Counted from the stretch's first letter, positions 45,734 through 55,312 are shown. The stretch is 64,000 nt of DNA from Terrisporobacter mayombei (GCF_020748465.1 NZ_JAHZMP010000001.1:124001-188000), one strand, 5' to 3'. The notes: generated by a model not told the origin, from the sequence alone. Numbers and translations are program-made.

Positions 45734-46165
45734 TTACATTTTAAGATAGCTCTCTTGTAACTTTTTTACACCTTCTAACTCCTTTATACATTCTTTAGCT
45801 TCATTGTTATTTATATATAATAAACAAGATATATCATCATTTTTCTCACTAATTCTAGTAGTTACTCTAACATGATCTTCTAAAACTTTGGTTTCAAATT
45901 TGTATATTAAATCAAGGTGACATTCCTCATTATCTATAATCACATTTACACTGTCTGCTACTATTTCCATATTTACATCTCTTTTTGTATCACTTTGTGA
46001 TATGTTTCCAAACTTAGTGTATTTATATGAATGACCTTTATAATCAAATCTATTACTAGTCTTTATTTGTTCTAGTATGTACTTTCCATCTTCTACCTGA
46101 TTAACAAAATCATCTTCTTCATAAAAATAATATTTCGAAAAATAATCTAATTTATATTTACTCAT
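45734..46165 (-). CDS. Conserved-looking small protein of unknown function
   Basis: 143 residues with AGGAGGG seven bases before the ATG. No signal peptide and no membrane segment; alternating beta strands (YKYTKFGNISQSD, VNVIIDNEECHLDLIYKFET, HVRVTTRISE) suggest a lipocalin- or SRPBCC-like barrel of the kind used in small-molecule-binding proteins. Three cysteines are scattered (near 86, 117 and 128). It stands alone. Confidence 0.55.
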   Translation of the reverse strand: MSKYKLDYFSKYYFYEEDDFVNQVEDGKYILEQIKTSNRFDYKGHSYKYTKFGNISQSDTKRDVNMEIVADSVNVIIDNEECHLDLIYKFETKVLEDHVRVTTRISEKNDDISCLLYINNNEAKECIKELEGVKKLQESYLKM

Positions 46166-46287
46166 ATTTCCCTCCTAAGTATAGTTTAAATTTAGTATCT
46201 GCAATTATATAAAGTAAATTCTAACTCTTTTAATTTCATTTATTATGTTGTATCATAATGTTTATGTTACAAGTTTAGGAGGATATT

Positions 46288-46449
46288 ATGGAAGATACAA
46301 CAATTTCAATAGAAGAAATGATAGAATTTATATATAGTAGATGTGCAGGCAATATTTCTAAGGATGAAATAGAAATGATTTTAGATTTACAAGAAGAATT
46401 TTTAGCTTCAAAAGGTTTAATTGAAGTAGAAGAAGATGAAATATATTAA
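46288..46449 (+). CDS. Small acidic protein of unknown function
   Basis: 53 residues starting MEDTTISIEEMIEFIYSRCA and ending VEEDEIY. AGGAGGATATT ahead of the ATG is an excellent ribosome site. Mostly helical with two negatively charged helices and a single cysteine; it resembles small acidic modulators in size, but I do not recognise a family. It lies between two unrelated transcripts and has its own spacing on both sides. Confidence 0.65.
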   Translation: MEDTTISIEEMIEFIYSRCAGNISKDEIEMILDLQEEFLASKGLIEVEEDEIY

Positions 46450-46525
46450 CTTCTAATTTAAAGTAGTTTAGATTTCTTTCTTATTATTTGATTGATACAA
46501 TATAATTTTTAACTTGGAGGAGAAA

Positions 46526-47077
46526 ATGTGTATTATTGAAACTGAAAGATTATTATTGAGAAAAATACAACAAAATGACTACAATGAAATGAAATCAATT
46601 TTACAAGATGAAGATTTAATGCTTTTAGGATGGGGAAAAACTTACTCCGATAAAGAGGTTAAAATTTGGATTGATAAAATCACACAGCAATATGAAGACT
46701 TTGGTTATAGTTATTATATAGCAATAGAAAAAGCAAGTAATTCAGTAATTGGAATAATGGGAATACTACCAATAACAATAAAAGAAGTAAAGTACATTGA
46801 AGTTGCTTATATACTAAAAAAGGAATATTGGAACAAAGGATATGCCACAGAAGGAATGAAAGCATGTGTGGACTACATATTTAATGTTCTTAATGCTGAT
46901 AAATATATAGCTCAAGTAATTCCCGAAAATATTAATTCAATTAAAGTTGCTGAGAAATTAGGAATGAAGGTTATAGATGATTACATGAGAGAACATAACG
47001 GAAAAGATGTATTTCATTTAATATATGCATTAACTAAAGAAGAGTATTTTAAACATAAAAAAGAGAGCTGTTTTTAA
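46526..47077 (+). CDS. GNAT N-acetyltransferase (RimJ/RimL type)
   Basis: 183 residues from the ATG at 46526, with GGAGG six bases upstream. GNAT features: IIETERLLLRKIQQNDYNEM at the start, the beta bulge VAYILKKEYWNKGYATEGMK with the acetyl-CoA loop NKGYATEG near 110, and PENINSIKVAEKLGMK near 140. Transfers an acetyl group from acetyl-CoA to an amine, possibly a ribosomal N-terminus or a small molecule. A clean terminator follows. Confidence 0.9.
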   Translation: MCIIETERLLLRKIQQNDYNEMKSILQDEDLMLLGWGKTYSDKEVKIWIDKITQQYEDFGYSYYIAIEKASNSVIGIMGILPITIKEVKYIEVAYILKKEYWNKGYATEGMKACVDYIFNVLNADKYIAQVIPENINSIKVAEKLGMKVIDDYMREHNGKDVFHLIYALTKEEYFKHKKESCF

Positions 47078-47093
47078 TTAGCTCTCTTTTTTA
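47057..47093. terminator. Terminator of the GNAT gene, between convergent genes
   Basis: AAAAGAGAGCT and AGCTCTCTTTT arms around a 10-base AT loop. Confidence 0.85.
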
Positions 47094-47109
47094 CACTTAT
47101 ATTCTAAAT

Positions 47110-47910
47110 TTAGTATGGTAAATGAAACACAGAAGTTAATTCAGGATCGCTTAACAATTGGTCAAAATGACTATGAGCAGAAATATATCCTATACCATGT
47201 CTGTCTTCATCTTTATTAATAACTCTATATTCATTACAAGCATTGACAATAGCCTCATAATCTTCGTGATTCTTAGCCTTGTATATGACTCTTTTATCTG
47301 ATGGAACTTTCTTTATATATTTAGGTTTTAAATAAAACATTGCATCTTTTATTTTTCCTTCATTATATAAATCAAAAATTATTCTTCCATTTTTTCTATG
47401 CATGGGATGATCGTCGTATTTGTATGTGTGGGCCACATGAGTCACACTTTTATATTTTTGTTCGAAATTTAGTGCAACTTCCTTCATTAAATCAAAATGG
47501 CTTCCTGATTTGTTATCCATATCTGCAAGTATTAAAATGTTCTCTTCTTTAATTCCCAAATCATATAGTGCTGCATAAAACTCCTTGTTTCTTAGTTCTC
47601 CTTTTTCTTTTCTACTTTTATTTTTATAAAATTCATCATTAAACACATTAACTCCACTTCCATCCGAGCCTAATACTATAAATACATGATCTGAACCTAA
47701 AGTGTTTACAGCTCTTTTTAAGGCACTTCCTCCCCACAACACCTCATCATCTTGGTGTTGTGGATAGAATACAGCGTACTCTTTAAATCCTCTGTTATGA
47801 ATACCTATATCTCTTTCAATGATATAATCTGAATTTGTTTTTTGTATCCAAAAGATTAATATAATTAATCCTATAAAAATACAAAGTAATATCTTTTTAT
47901 TTTTACTCAT
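47110..47910 (-). CDS. PIG-L family deacetylase, membrane-anchored
   Basis: 266 residues. One N-terminal membrane segment (LLCIFIGLIILIFWIQKT), then a PIG-L/LmbE domain outside the membrane. The metal motif is FYPQHQDDEVLWGG (H-x-D-D-E) near 50, and the later ligand block is HTYKYDDHPMHRKNGR near 160. The family removes acetyl groups from N-acetylglucosamine-containing compounds. A surface location suggests action on wall or glycolipid sugars. The ribosome site is weak (GTGGTGA). Confidence 0.88.
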   Translation of the reverse strand: MSKNKKILLCIFIGLIILIFWIQKTNSDYIIERDIGIHNRGFKEYAVFYPQHQDDEVLWGGSALKRAVNTLGSDHVFIVLGSDGSGVNVFNDEFYKNKSRKEKGELRNKEFYAALYDLGIKEENILILADMDNKSGSHFDLMKEVALNFEQKYKSVTHVAHTYKYDDHPMHRKNGRIIFDLYNEGKIKDAMFYLKPKYIKKVPSDKRVIYKAKNHEDYEAIVNACNEYRVINKDEDRHGIGYISAHSHFDQLLSDPELTSVFHLPY

Positions 47911-48057
47911 TAATATTCACCACTTACATAAGTCTTTCTATATGATTATTCTATCCATTTTATAATAATACACTCTTTTTTATAAACCTCTTATATTTAG
48001 GATGCATCTTTTCCCTGAAATATTATTTTTTATATAACTTTTTAGTAAATTGCTTAA

Positions 48058-49305
48058 TTAATCAAATATTGTTTGCCAATTAGGATCTTTTTCTGCTAGA
48101 AAGCACATTTTTATTTGCTCTTCCGTGTTTTTTGCCATATCTAATTCAGGCAATTCATTTAAACTAAAAAATCCACTATCACATGTTTCGATATTCTCTT
48201 TAAACTCACCACCAAGTACTTTGCATAACATGAAGACTTTACAAACTCCATAAGCATATCTTGGTATATTATGTTTATTTCTATCTTGAATTGCTATTAA
48301 CTTACTAGGAATAACATCAAGACCTGCCTCTTCTTTAACTTCTTTAACAGTATTTGAATAAATAGACTGATCTACATCAACCCAGCCTCCTGGTAAAGCC
48401 CAAGTATCTGTACTAATTTCTTTAACTAGTAATATTTTATTATACTTAAAAATTGCTGCTCTTGTATCTAGCTTAGGTGTTTGAAAGCCCGTCTCGTTGC
48501 AAAATAAATCATTAACTTTATCAAAATTTAATTCTGTTTTTGAGCTAATCATTTCTGCTGATATATGACGAACCATTTTAAATCGTTCTATATCATATGG
48601 ATCTTTTGAGTATGCTAGCCCTACTTGTGCTAAGTGCTGCAATTCAATTGCCCAATCTAACCATTCCATCTTATTTTCATCAGATTTCATTATAATATCT
48701 AATATATTTTTAGGATATTTTAGCTTATATGTAGCTTTTATTTTTTCTGTATCATTTGCCCCCCATAATGCTAATGCGAAGTCAACACATGCATCTTTTG
48801 AACATTGCATATCATAAATGGAATCACCTATGTATATAGTTTCTTCTTTATTCGCTTTTGTAATCTCTATATACTTCTCCATAGGCTCTTTATCAGGTTT
48901 GTGTTTTCTAGTATCATCTGCACAAATAACTAAATCAAAATATGAGTTTATCCCAAATTTTAAAAAGTCTGTCTCATATTCTTTTCTTGTCTTAGATGTT
49001 ATAATACCTAGACTGACGTTTTTGCATTTTAACTCTTGAATTACTTGCTTTATTCCTTCAAAAAGTGTTATCTCATCAGAGTATTTTAATAAGTTTTCAT
49101 TCCATTTTTCTTCAGCACCTTCTAAATCCTCTATTCCAAGTATTGATAAAGCATCCTTTCCAGGTATACCTAAGGCAAACTTTAAGTCGTCTAAACTTTT
49201 ATTAATACCTTCTTCTTCTATAGTTTTTTGTAATGATTTTAAAACTACTTTTTCTGAATCTATTAAAGTACCATCAACATCAAATACTATATGCGTATAT
49301 TTCAT
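48058..49305 (-). CDS. HAD hydrolase-NUDIX fusion protein
   Basis: 415 residues from the ATG at 49305 (GGGGG eight bases upstream). Residues 1-205 are a HAD phosphatase: FDVDGTLIDSEK motif I, GIITSKTR motif II, and GDSIYDMQCSKDAC motif IV. About 210-280 is a NUDIX-associated helical domain (WAIELQHLAQVGLAYSKDPY). About 285-410 is a NUDIX domain with box GGWVDVDQSIYSNTVKEVKE plus EAGL; the first box glutamate is Q and the usual R is K. It may clean up a damaged or regulatory phosphate compound in two steps. It starts 23 bases after the ROK gene and is probably co-transcribed. Confidence 0.88.
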   Translation of the reverse strand: MKYTHIVFDVDGTLIDSEKVVLKSLQKTIEEEGINKSLDDLKFALGIPGKDALSILGIEDLEGAEEKWNENLLKYSDEITLFEGIKQVIQELKCKNVSLGIITSKTRKEYETDFLKFGINSYFDLVICADDTRKHKPDKEPMEKYIEITKANKEETIYIGDSIYDMQCSKDACVDFALALWGANDTEKIKATYKLKYPKNILDIIMKSDENKMEWLDWAIELQHLAQVGLAYSKDPYDIERFKMVRHISAEMISSKTELNFDKVNDLFCNETGFQTPKLDTRAAIFKYNKILLVKEISTDTWALPGGWVDVDQSIYSNTVKEVKEEAGLDVIPSKLIAIQDRNKHNIPRYAYGVCKVFMLCKVLGGEFKENIETCDSGFFSLNELPELDMAKNTEEQIKMCFLAEKDPNWQTIFD

Positions 49306-49328
49306 ATAAATTTCCCCCAATTATATTA

Positions 49329-50306
49329 TCAATCTATTAAATCGTTAGCCATTTTTATTAACCCATATTCATAATCATTTATAAATTCATCTGAAATAAT
49401 AAGCTTTGGCATTACTTCTTTTGGAATTAAAAGTGTACAGTAATTTTTTATTTCATCTAATTTATCAGCAATGTATGGATTATTATATAGAACAATCAAA
49501 TTTGGATTTACTAAAACTATATATGATTGAATTATTTTTCCATAATATTCAACAATATTAACTCCATTAAAACCACTTGTAGCATATTTCAAATTGTCAT
49601 CACATATAGGAAGATAGTGTAATTCTCCAGCAAAGTTACATGTACCTTTCCATACATTTCCTTCTAAAACCATACTAGAACCTATTCCATTGTAACCCAT
49701 ATATATATTAACTACTGCTTCTTTATTATTTGTATCATGTCTTTCCCAGTATCCTTTGACAGCAACATTCATATCATTTTCCACATTTACAGGAACATTA
49801 TATTTTTTTATAAAATAATCAATTAGATCTACTCCTTGTAACTCTTTATATTCTATAAAAGATACAATTTTACCATCTTTAACAGTACCTGCCACTCCAA
49901 TCATTATACTTGCCAATTGAGTATATCGTGATTTTACTAATGATACTACATTATCCATTTCTTCCAGTATTCTATTTTTTGAATCAACACATCCATTATC
50001 TATTTTATTTTTACGAAAATCATTTACTATCCAATTAATCTTATTTCCTTCTAAATATAATATCAATGAAACTGCATACATGGGATTTAAACTATACTTT
50101 TTCGCACATCTTCCCCCAAGAGAATTTTTCATACCAGCTTCAATAACTTCATTTTTTTCAATTAAATATTCTATTACTGTACTTACAGTTGGAAAACTTA
50201 ATCCTGTATATTTAGCTATATCTGTTTTACTTATGGATTCGTTTTCCTTCAGTATATTACAAACTGTTTTAATATTTATACTTTTTATAGTTTCTGAATT
50301 TGCCAT
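49329..50306 (-). CDS. ROK-family transcriptional regulator, upstream partner of the HAD-NUDIX gene
   Basis: 325 residues. Winged helix (about 8-66: ISKTDIAKYTGLSFPTVSTV, EAGMKNSLGGRCAKKYSLN) and a ROK-like domain (GVAGTVKDGK, NVENDMNVAVKGYWER, MGYNGIGSSMVLEGNVWKG, then CNFAGELHYLP). As in its paralogue at 40839-41852 the kinase zinc cluster is missing. A perfect 20-bp inverted repeat lies 17 bases upstream and is the likely autoregulatory site. The effector and metabolic role are unknown; control of the HAD-NUDIX gene is inferred from position. Confidence 0.85.
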   Translation of the reverse strand: MANSETIKSINIKTVCNILKENESISKTDIAKYTGLSFPTVSTVIEYLIEKNEVIEAGMKNSLGGRCAKKYSLNPMYAVSLILYLEGNKINWIVNDFRKNKIDNGCVDSKNRILEEMDNVVSLVKSRYTQLASIMIGVAGTVKDGKIVSFIEYKELQGVDLIDYFIKKYNVPVNVENDMNVAVKGYWERHDTNNKEAVVNIYMGYNGIGSSMVLEGNVWKGTCNFAGELHYLPICDDNLKYATSGFNGVNIVEYYGKIIQSYIVLVNPNLIVLYNNPYIADKLDEIKNYCTLLIPKEVMPKLIISDEFINDYEYGLIKMANDLID

Positions 50307-50322
50307 TTAATTTTACCACCTT

Positions 50323-50373
50323 TAATTATACTTATTAAAATAGTTTTAAAAAGTATTTTAATAAGTATAATTA
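50323..50373. promoter_or_regulatory. Perfect 20-bp inverted repeat upstream of the ROK/HAD-NUDIX operon
   Basis: TAATTATACTTATTAAAATA and its exact reverse complement, separated by 11 bases (GTTTTAAAAAG). It includes a TATAAT-like word, so it may cover the promoter. Too far upstream of a stop codon and lacking a U run to be a terminator. Very likely the regulator's operator. Confidence 0.75.
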
Positions 50374-50408
50374 AATCAGTTTCCCTTCTTTATGTCAATA
50401 TAAATAAC

Positions 50409-50452
50409 AAAAAATTAAGCTCACTGCATTATCTTACAGTGAGCTTAATTTT
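50409..50452. terminator. Terminator after the amidohydrolase gene
   Basis: AATTAAGCTCACTG and CAGTGAGCTTAATT arms around a 10-base loop with A and T runs on both sides. Confidence 0.85.
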
Positions 50453-52078
50453 TTATATGGCAAATATTTGCTTTCCTTCTTTAATTGTTTCTAAAACTTT
50501 TATAGTTTCTAGTTCTTCTACTGGTATTTCCAGTGGGTTTTTATCAACTATTATCATATCGGCTAGTTTACCAACTTCTAAAGATCCTTTAGTGTTTTCT
50601 TCAAAATATTGATAAGCCCCATTTATTGTAACTGCTTTTATAGCTTCCATTACTGAAATTCTTTGGTGTTCACCTAAGACCCTTCCAGATTCAGTTTTTC
50701 TATTAACAGCATTATGTATAGCCAATATTTGATTTGGAACCTTCACTGGTGAATCTTGATGTAGTGTAAATTTTATATCTTTTTCTAATGCCCATCCAAT
50801 TGGCGATATGTTTTGAGCTCTTTCAGGTCCAAATACTTTATTGTAATGTAAATCTCCCCAGAACCTAACATGATCGTTGAAGAATGTAGGTATTGCATTT
50901 AATGCTTTAACTCTATCTAATTGGTCATATCTTAGAGCTTGACAGTGAACCATAACTGGTCTTAATTCTCTTCCATGTCCTGTTATTTCTACAGCTTTTT
51001 CGTAGCATCTTAAGAATTGGTCACAAGCTTCATCTCCATTTGTATGAACATTAACTTGAATATTCATTTCTATACAATCAACAAAATAGCTAGTTAAAAC
51101 TTCATCACTTTGAGTTCCATATCCACAGTAGTCAGCTGTTCTTCCATCTGGAACTACATAGTAAGGCTTGCTTAACCAAGCAGTAAATCCTTGTGGTGAG
51201 CCATCTAAGCAAGTCTTACCTCCACCTAATTTATAGTGATTAAAGTATTCTCTCTTTGGAGTTTTTTCATTTTTCATTAAGTTTTTAGTTGAAGGTTGAG
51301 TAGCTAAACCTACTATATCTAAAAATAGCATGTTATTTTTAGCACAAGTTTCTAAAATATCGTTATAATGATTAGACTCTTCTACAGATGCATCTTGAGT
51401 AGTAGTAATTCCTAATGATGCATAAAGTTTTTGAGCTTTAACTACAGATTTTAATACATCTTCAAAGCCTGGACTTGGTATTATTTTTTTCTTTTCACTA
51501 TCAAGTATAGCATTTTCTTCTAAAACACCATTTGCTTCTTTTAAATCTGGTGAAACAGTTCTTACAACTCCACCTTCTGGTACTATATAATCATCTCCAC
51601 TGTATCCGTAAAGTTCTAGAGCTTTTGAATTTACAGCCGCTAAATGTCCTGATGCATGAGAAATACTTATTGGTATATCTTTGCTAACAGTATCTAAGTC
51701 AAATTTAGTTGGATGTAATCCACCTTCAAACTTAGAATTATCGTATCCAAATCCTATTAGCCATTTACCCTCTTCTACAGGATTTTCTTTTAATTCTTTT
51801 CTTAATCTTTCTAATAACTCTTCTTTAGAGTTTACATCTCCTAACATTACTATCATTAATGTTTGTGGCATGGCAACTATATGACCATGAGGATCAATAA
51901 ATCCTGGTAAAACTGTTTTCTTCTCTAAATCAATTTTTTCAATGTCTTTTTCTAAGGCTAAAATTTCCTCATCATTTCCAACAGCTTTAATTTTATCATC
52001 TTCAATTAAGATTGCTTCAAAAACAGATTCATTTTTGTCTACTGTTATTATATTTCCATTAAAGTATATTTTTTTCAT
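50453..52078 (-). CDS. Metal-dependent amidohydrolase (YtcJ type)
   Basis: 541 residues from the ATG at 52078 (AGGAG eight bases upstream). Amidohydrolase-3 family: TVLPGFIDPHGHIVAMPQT carries the HxH ligand (near 60-75), SHASGHLAAVNSKAL, the later VNVHTNGDEACDQFL and MVHCQALRYDQLDRVKAL, and TLHQDSPVKVPNQILAIHN with the last aspartate. The substrate cannot be read from the sequence; related enzymes act on amides, cyclic ureas or formamides. Monocistronic, with a terminator behind it. Confidence 0.9.
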   Translation of the reverse strand: MKKIYFNGNIITVDKNESVFEAILIEDDKIKAVGNDEEILALEKDIEKIDLEKKTVLPGFIDPHGHIVAMPQTLMIVMLGDVNSKEELLERLRKELKENPVEEGKWLIGFGYDNSKFEGGLHPTKFDLDTVSKDIPISISHASGHLAAVNSKALELYGYSGDDYIVPEGGVVRTVSPDLKEANGVLEENAILDSEKKKIIPSPGFEDVLKSVVKAQKLYASLGITTTQDASVEESNHYNDILETCAKNNMLFLDIVGLATQPSTKNLMKNEKTPKREYFNHYKLGGGKTCLDGSPQGFTAWLSKPYYVVPDGRTADYCGYGTQSDEVLTSYFVDCIEMNIQVNVHTNGDEACDQFLRCYEKAVEITGHGRELRPVMVHCQALRYDQLDRVKALNAIPTFFNDHVRFWGDLHYNKVFGPERAQNISPIGWALEKDIKFTLHQDSPVKVPNQILAIHNAVNRKTESGRVLGEHQRISVMEAIKAVTINGAYQYFEENTKGSLEVGKLADMIIVDKNPLEIPVEELETIKVLETIKEGKQIFAI

Positions 52079-52153
52079 CTGTAATCTCCTTTTAGATGTC
52101 ATAACTTTATACTCATATATAATATTTCCCCTATTTTATTCCCTATGCTTTCT

Positions 52154-52555
52154 TTAATTCTTAGTAATATAAATACCTTTATCTATTACATACTTTTTTT
52201 CTAGATATTTTTCATATGGAGGATATACGATAACTGTTATTGCTAATAATTCAACAATCATTAAATGATATTTAGGCATTATAATTAATGATATTATCCT
52301 AATTAACGAATATATATCTAATAATAGTGCAAATCTTTTTTTACCTTTATTAAATGCTTTTTCATCACTAAATTTATAATAAGAATATTCCTTTAAATTC
52401 TTTGTAGTGGCTGCATATTTATGATTTAAAAATATAAATCCACCTAATATTGCTATATTCATCCCATTTTCCATAAAAAATTCTAGTATTATACCTATAA
52501 TTACTGTAATTAATATGATTTTATTATCTTGTTTATCTAACCTTGATTTTCCCAT
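52154..52555 (-). CDS. Small membrane protein of unknown function
   Basis: 133 residues with AAAGGA eight bases upstream. Three hydrophobic segments (about 13-30, 33-48, 82-118) and a basic interior. It begins 21 bases after the tldE stop, so it is probably the last gene of the tldD-tldE transcript. No family recognised. Confidence 0.6.
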   Translation of the reverse strand: MGKSRLDKQDNKIILITVIIGIILEFFMENGMNIAILGGFIFLNHKYAATTKNLKEYSYYKFSDEKAFNKGKKRFALLLDIYSLIRIISLIIMPKYHLMIVELLAITVIVYPPYEKYLEKKYVIDKGIYITKN

Positions 52556-52576
52556 AATTTATCCTTTCTATATTTA

Positions 52577-53920
52577 TTATTTTCCTGCTATAGAAAGTCC
52601 TGTAACTATTACTGATGGTGAACCAACATTACTCATAGGGAATTTTAAATCATTTCCTAAATCAACTATGTTTTTAAGTAAATCAAAGTAATTTCCAGCT
52701 AGTGTAATTTGCTCCACTGGGAAAGTCTTCTTACCATTTTCCACATAGAATCCTTTTGCTGCAAGAGAGAAATCTCCACTTACAGTGTTTGCTCCTGAAT
52801 GAAGCCCTGCTAAATCTGTTATAATCACACCTTCACCGATATCACTCATTAAATTTTCAAAAGATTTTTCACCTTTTCTAAGATATAAATTGCTTTCACT
52901 GACGCTAACAGATGAAGCATAAGAAGCTTTGAACCCGTTTCCAGTAGATTTTACACCTTGTTTATGAGCTGTTTTCAAATTATGAAGTAATGTATTTAAT
53001 TTTCCTTCATAAACTAATTCCTTTGTAAAAGTTGCCACACTTTCATCGTCGAAAGGCGCTGATGCAAGACCACCCTCCATTAGTGGATCATCAACTATAG
53101 TAACAATTGGTGAAGCTATCATTTGCCCTTCTTTTCCTTTTAAAAGTGAAAGACCTTTTTGTGCTGCATCTCCACTAAAAGTTCCTGCGAATGTTTCTAA
53201 TAACTGTACCATTGCTTCGTTGTATATAATTGTTTTGTAGTTTCCTGATGGAATGCTTTTTCCACCTAATTTTGATAAGGCTTCCTCCACACCTTGAGCT
53301 GCCATTTCTCTTGGTTTAACTTCATCTAAAGAAGATGCTACCACATAGCCCACACCATCATTTTTTCCACTTTCATCTTGCACTACTGGCACCACATAAG
53401 ACGTTAGGATATTACCTTTATTATTTAGTTCTAAACCTTTAGTATTGTAAATTCCGTAGTTTGATGAAGAATAAGAAATTTTACAACCATTTATATTTAC
53501 AACTTTCTCTGAGTAGTTTTTAGCTTCTTTTTCTAAGTCTAATGCTAAATCTATCATTTTACCTGGATCTATATCTTCAAGTTCCTTAGAATAAGTTTTT
53601 ACTTCACTATATGTTTTATCTCCCACATAAATAAAAGTTTCATCATCGTTTTCAATTAGGTTTGCACTGCTTTTAGCACTATTAACTAACATATCTATAG
53701 CAGCTTCATCTAATATTTCAGTATAAGAGTAGCCCATTTTATTATTGATTTTCCCTCTAAAAGAAAGTCCAAAAGACTTGGCTAAATTATACTTTTCCAC
53801 TTCTCCTTCATAAACAGAGATGCTTATGCTTTCACCATCACTAAAATAAATCTCGCACTCATCAAATCCTGTAATTTTTGCTTTTTCAAATAACAAGTTC
53901 TTAAATTGTAAAAATTCCAT
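52577..53920 (-). CDS. tldE: TldE/PmbA-type partner of the TldD protease
   Basis: 447 residues of the TldD/PmbA fold without the HExxxH metal motif: FGLSFRGKINNKMGYSYTEI, SGDAAQKGLSLLKGKEGQMI, SVATFTKELVYEGKLNTLLHN, and GANTVSGDFSLAAKGFYVENG near 375. TldD and TldE form a heterodimeric metalloprotease that trims or matures peptides and unfolded segments. Its ATG directly follows the tldD stop (TAGATG), so the two are coupled in translation. Confidence 0.93.
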   Translation of the reverse strand: MEFLQFKNLLFEKAKITGFDECEIYFSDGESISISVYEGEVEKYNLAKSFGLSFRGKINNKMGYSYTEILDEAAIDMLVNSAKSSANLIENDDETFIYVGDKTYSEVKTYSKELEDIDPGKMIDLALDLEKEAKNYSEKVVNINGCKISYSSSNYGIYNTKGLELNNKGNILTSYVVPVVQDESGKNDGVGYVVASSLDEVKPREMAAQGVEEALSKLGGKSIPSGNYKTIIYNEAMVQLLETFAGTFSGDAAQKGLSLLKGKEGQMIASPIVTIVDDPLMEGGLASAPFDDESVATFTKELVYEGKLNTLLHNLKTAHKQGVKSTGNGFKASYASSVSVSESNLYLRKGEKSFENLMSDIGEGVIITDLAGLHSGANTVSGDFSLAAKGFYVENGKKTFPVEQITLAGNYFDLLKNIVDLGNDLKFPMSNVGSPSVIVTGLSIAGK

Positions 53921-55312
53921 CTACTCTTCACTCCTTCCACCAACAGTTATCTCTTTCACTCTTATCATAGGCTGACCTACATTTGTTGGAATAGAGCCAG
54001 AAACTGAACCGCACATTCCTTGAGCCTGAGCTAAGTTGTCACCAACCATATCTATATTCATAAGAACTTCACTACCCTTACCTATAAGGCTGGCTCCTCT
54101 TACTGCTTCTTTTATCTCACCATTTTTAACTAAATATCCTTCTGCTACAGCAAAGTTAAACTCTCCAGTTACAGGGTTTACAGAACCTCCACCCATTTTT
54201 TTAGCATAAAGACCATTGTCTATAGATTTAATAATATCTTCTGTTTTATCTGTTCCTGCTGCTATAAATGTGTTTGTCATTCTAGAAGTTGGAGCAAATT
54301 TGTAGCTTTGTCTACGAGAACTTCCAGTAGGTGCAGTCTTCATTCTTCGTCCATTTAATTTATCTACCATGTATGATTTTAAAATTCCATTTTCTATTAG
54401 GACATTTTTCTGAGTTGGAGTTCCTTCATCATCTATGTTGGCAGATCCCCAGTGATTTGGTAGAGTTCCATCATCTATGGCAGTAACTTTGCTAGATGCA
54501 ATCTGCTGATCTATTTTATCAGTAAATACTGAGTTACCCTTGGCAACTGATGTTGCTTCAAGTGAGTGTCCACAAGCTTCGTGGAAGATAACTCCTCCAA
54601 ATCCATTGTCTATGGCAACAGTCATTTGACCTGCAGGACAGTTTTTCGCATTTAGCATAGTGTATGCCACTCTTGAAGCTTCTTTTCCATAATACTCTGG
54701 ATCTATATCTTCAAACAATTCAAAGCCTTTGCATGCTCCAGGTCCTTCATGTCCTGTTTGATTTTCATTTCCTTTTGATGCTACTGAAGTTATGGAAAGT
54801 CTAGTTCTTACTCTTTTGTCTTCTGTGTATAATCCTTCAGTGTTGGCAATTAGTACATTTTGCTCTTTGTCTAAGTAGTTTACACTTACTTGTGATATGT
54901 CAGAGTTGAAACCTTTTGCACTTTTGTATGCTTTTTTAATTACATTTATTTTATGTTGATAATCTACACTATTTGGATTTAATTTTATTGGATTTATGTC
55001 AGTAGTTCTTTTACAGTTGTTTAGTACTATAACTTTTTCTTGCCCTGCACGACCTAAAGCTAAAGCTGCTTTGTAAGCAGTGTCTAACATGGACTGAAGT
55101 GAGTTGTCATTTGTATATGCGTAAACGCTGTTGAATCCTTTGAAAATTCTTATTCCTATTCCGTAAGTTCTTCCCCCTAGGACATTTTCTATTTTACTAT
55201 CTATAAGACTTAGGTTGTTATTTATACAGTCTTCTTCAAAGATTTCTGCAAAATCCCCACCTGTGATTAGGCATTTTTCAAGCACTCTAGTTGCTATTTC
55301 TTTTGAGATCAT
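53921..55312 (-). CDS. tldD: TldD-type metalloprotease
   Basis: 463 residues with the zinc motif FGGVIFHEACGHSLEATSVA (HEACGH near 245-250), third ligand region further on, RTRLSITSVAS and GGSVNPVTGEFNFAVAEGYL near 390. Active subunit of the TldD/TldE heterodimer. First gene of the operon; AGGAGG seven bases before the ATG. No RiPP precursor or toxin-antitoxin gene, the known clients of this protease, is next to it. Confidence 0.94.
   Translation of the reverse strand: MISKEIATRVLEKCLITGGDFAEIFEEDCINNNLSLIDSKIENVLGGRTYGIGIRIFKGFNSVYAYTNDNSLQSMLDTAYKAALALGRAGQEKVIVLNNCKRTTDINPIKLNPNSVDYQHKINVIKKAYKSAKGFNSDISQVSVNYLDKEQNVLIANTEGLYTEDKRVRTRLSITSVASKGNENQTGHEGPGACKGFELFEDIDPEYYGKEASRVAYTMLNAKNCPAGQMTVAIDNGFGGVIFHEACGHSLEATSVAKGNSVFTDKIDQQIASSKVTAIDDGTLPNHWGSANIDDEGTPTQKNVLIENGILKSYMVDKLNGRRMKTAPTGSSRRQSYKFAPTSRMTNTFIAAGTDKTEDIIKSIDNGLYAKKMGGGSVNPVTGEFNFAVAEGYLVKNGEIKEAVRGASLIGKGSEVLMNIDMVGDNLAQAQGMCGSVSGSIPTNVGQPMIRVKEITVGGRSEE

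Noticed and set aside
52577-55312. TldD/TldE as part of a peptide-maturation (RiPP) cluster
   Set aside because: I found no precursor peptide, cyclase or transporter specific to such a cluster nearby; the membrane protein that follows is too generic.
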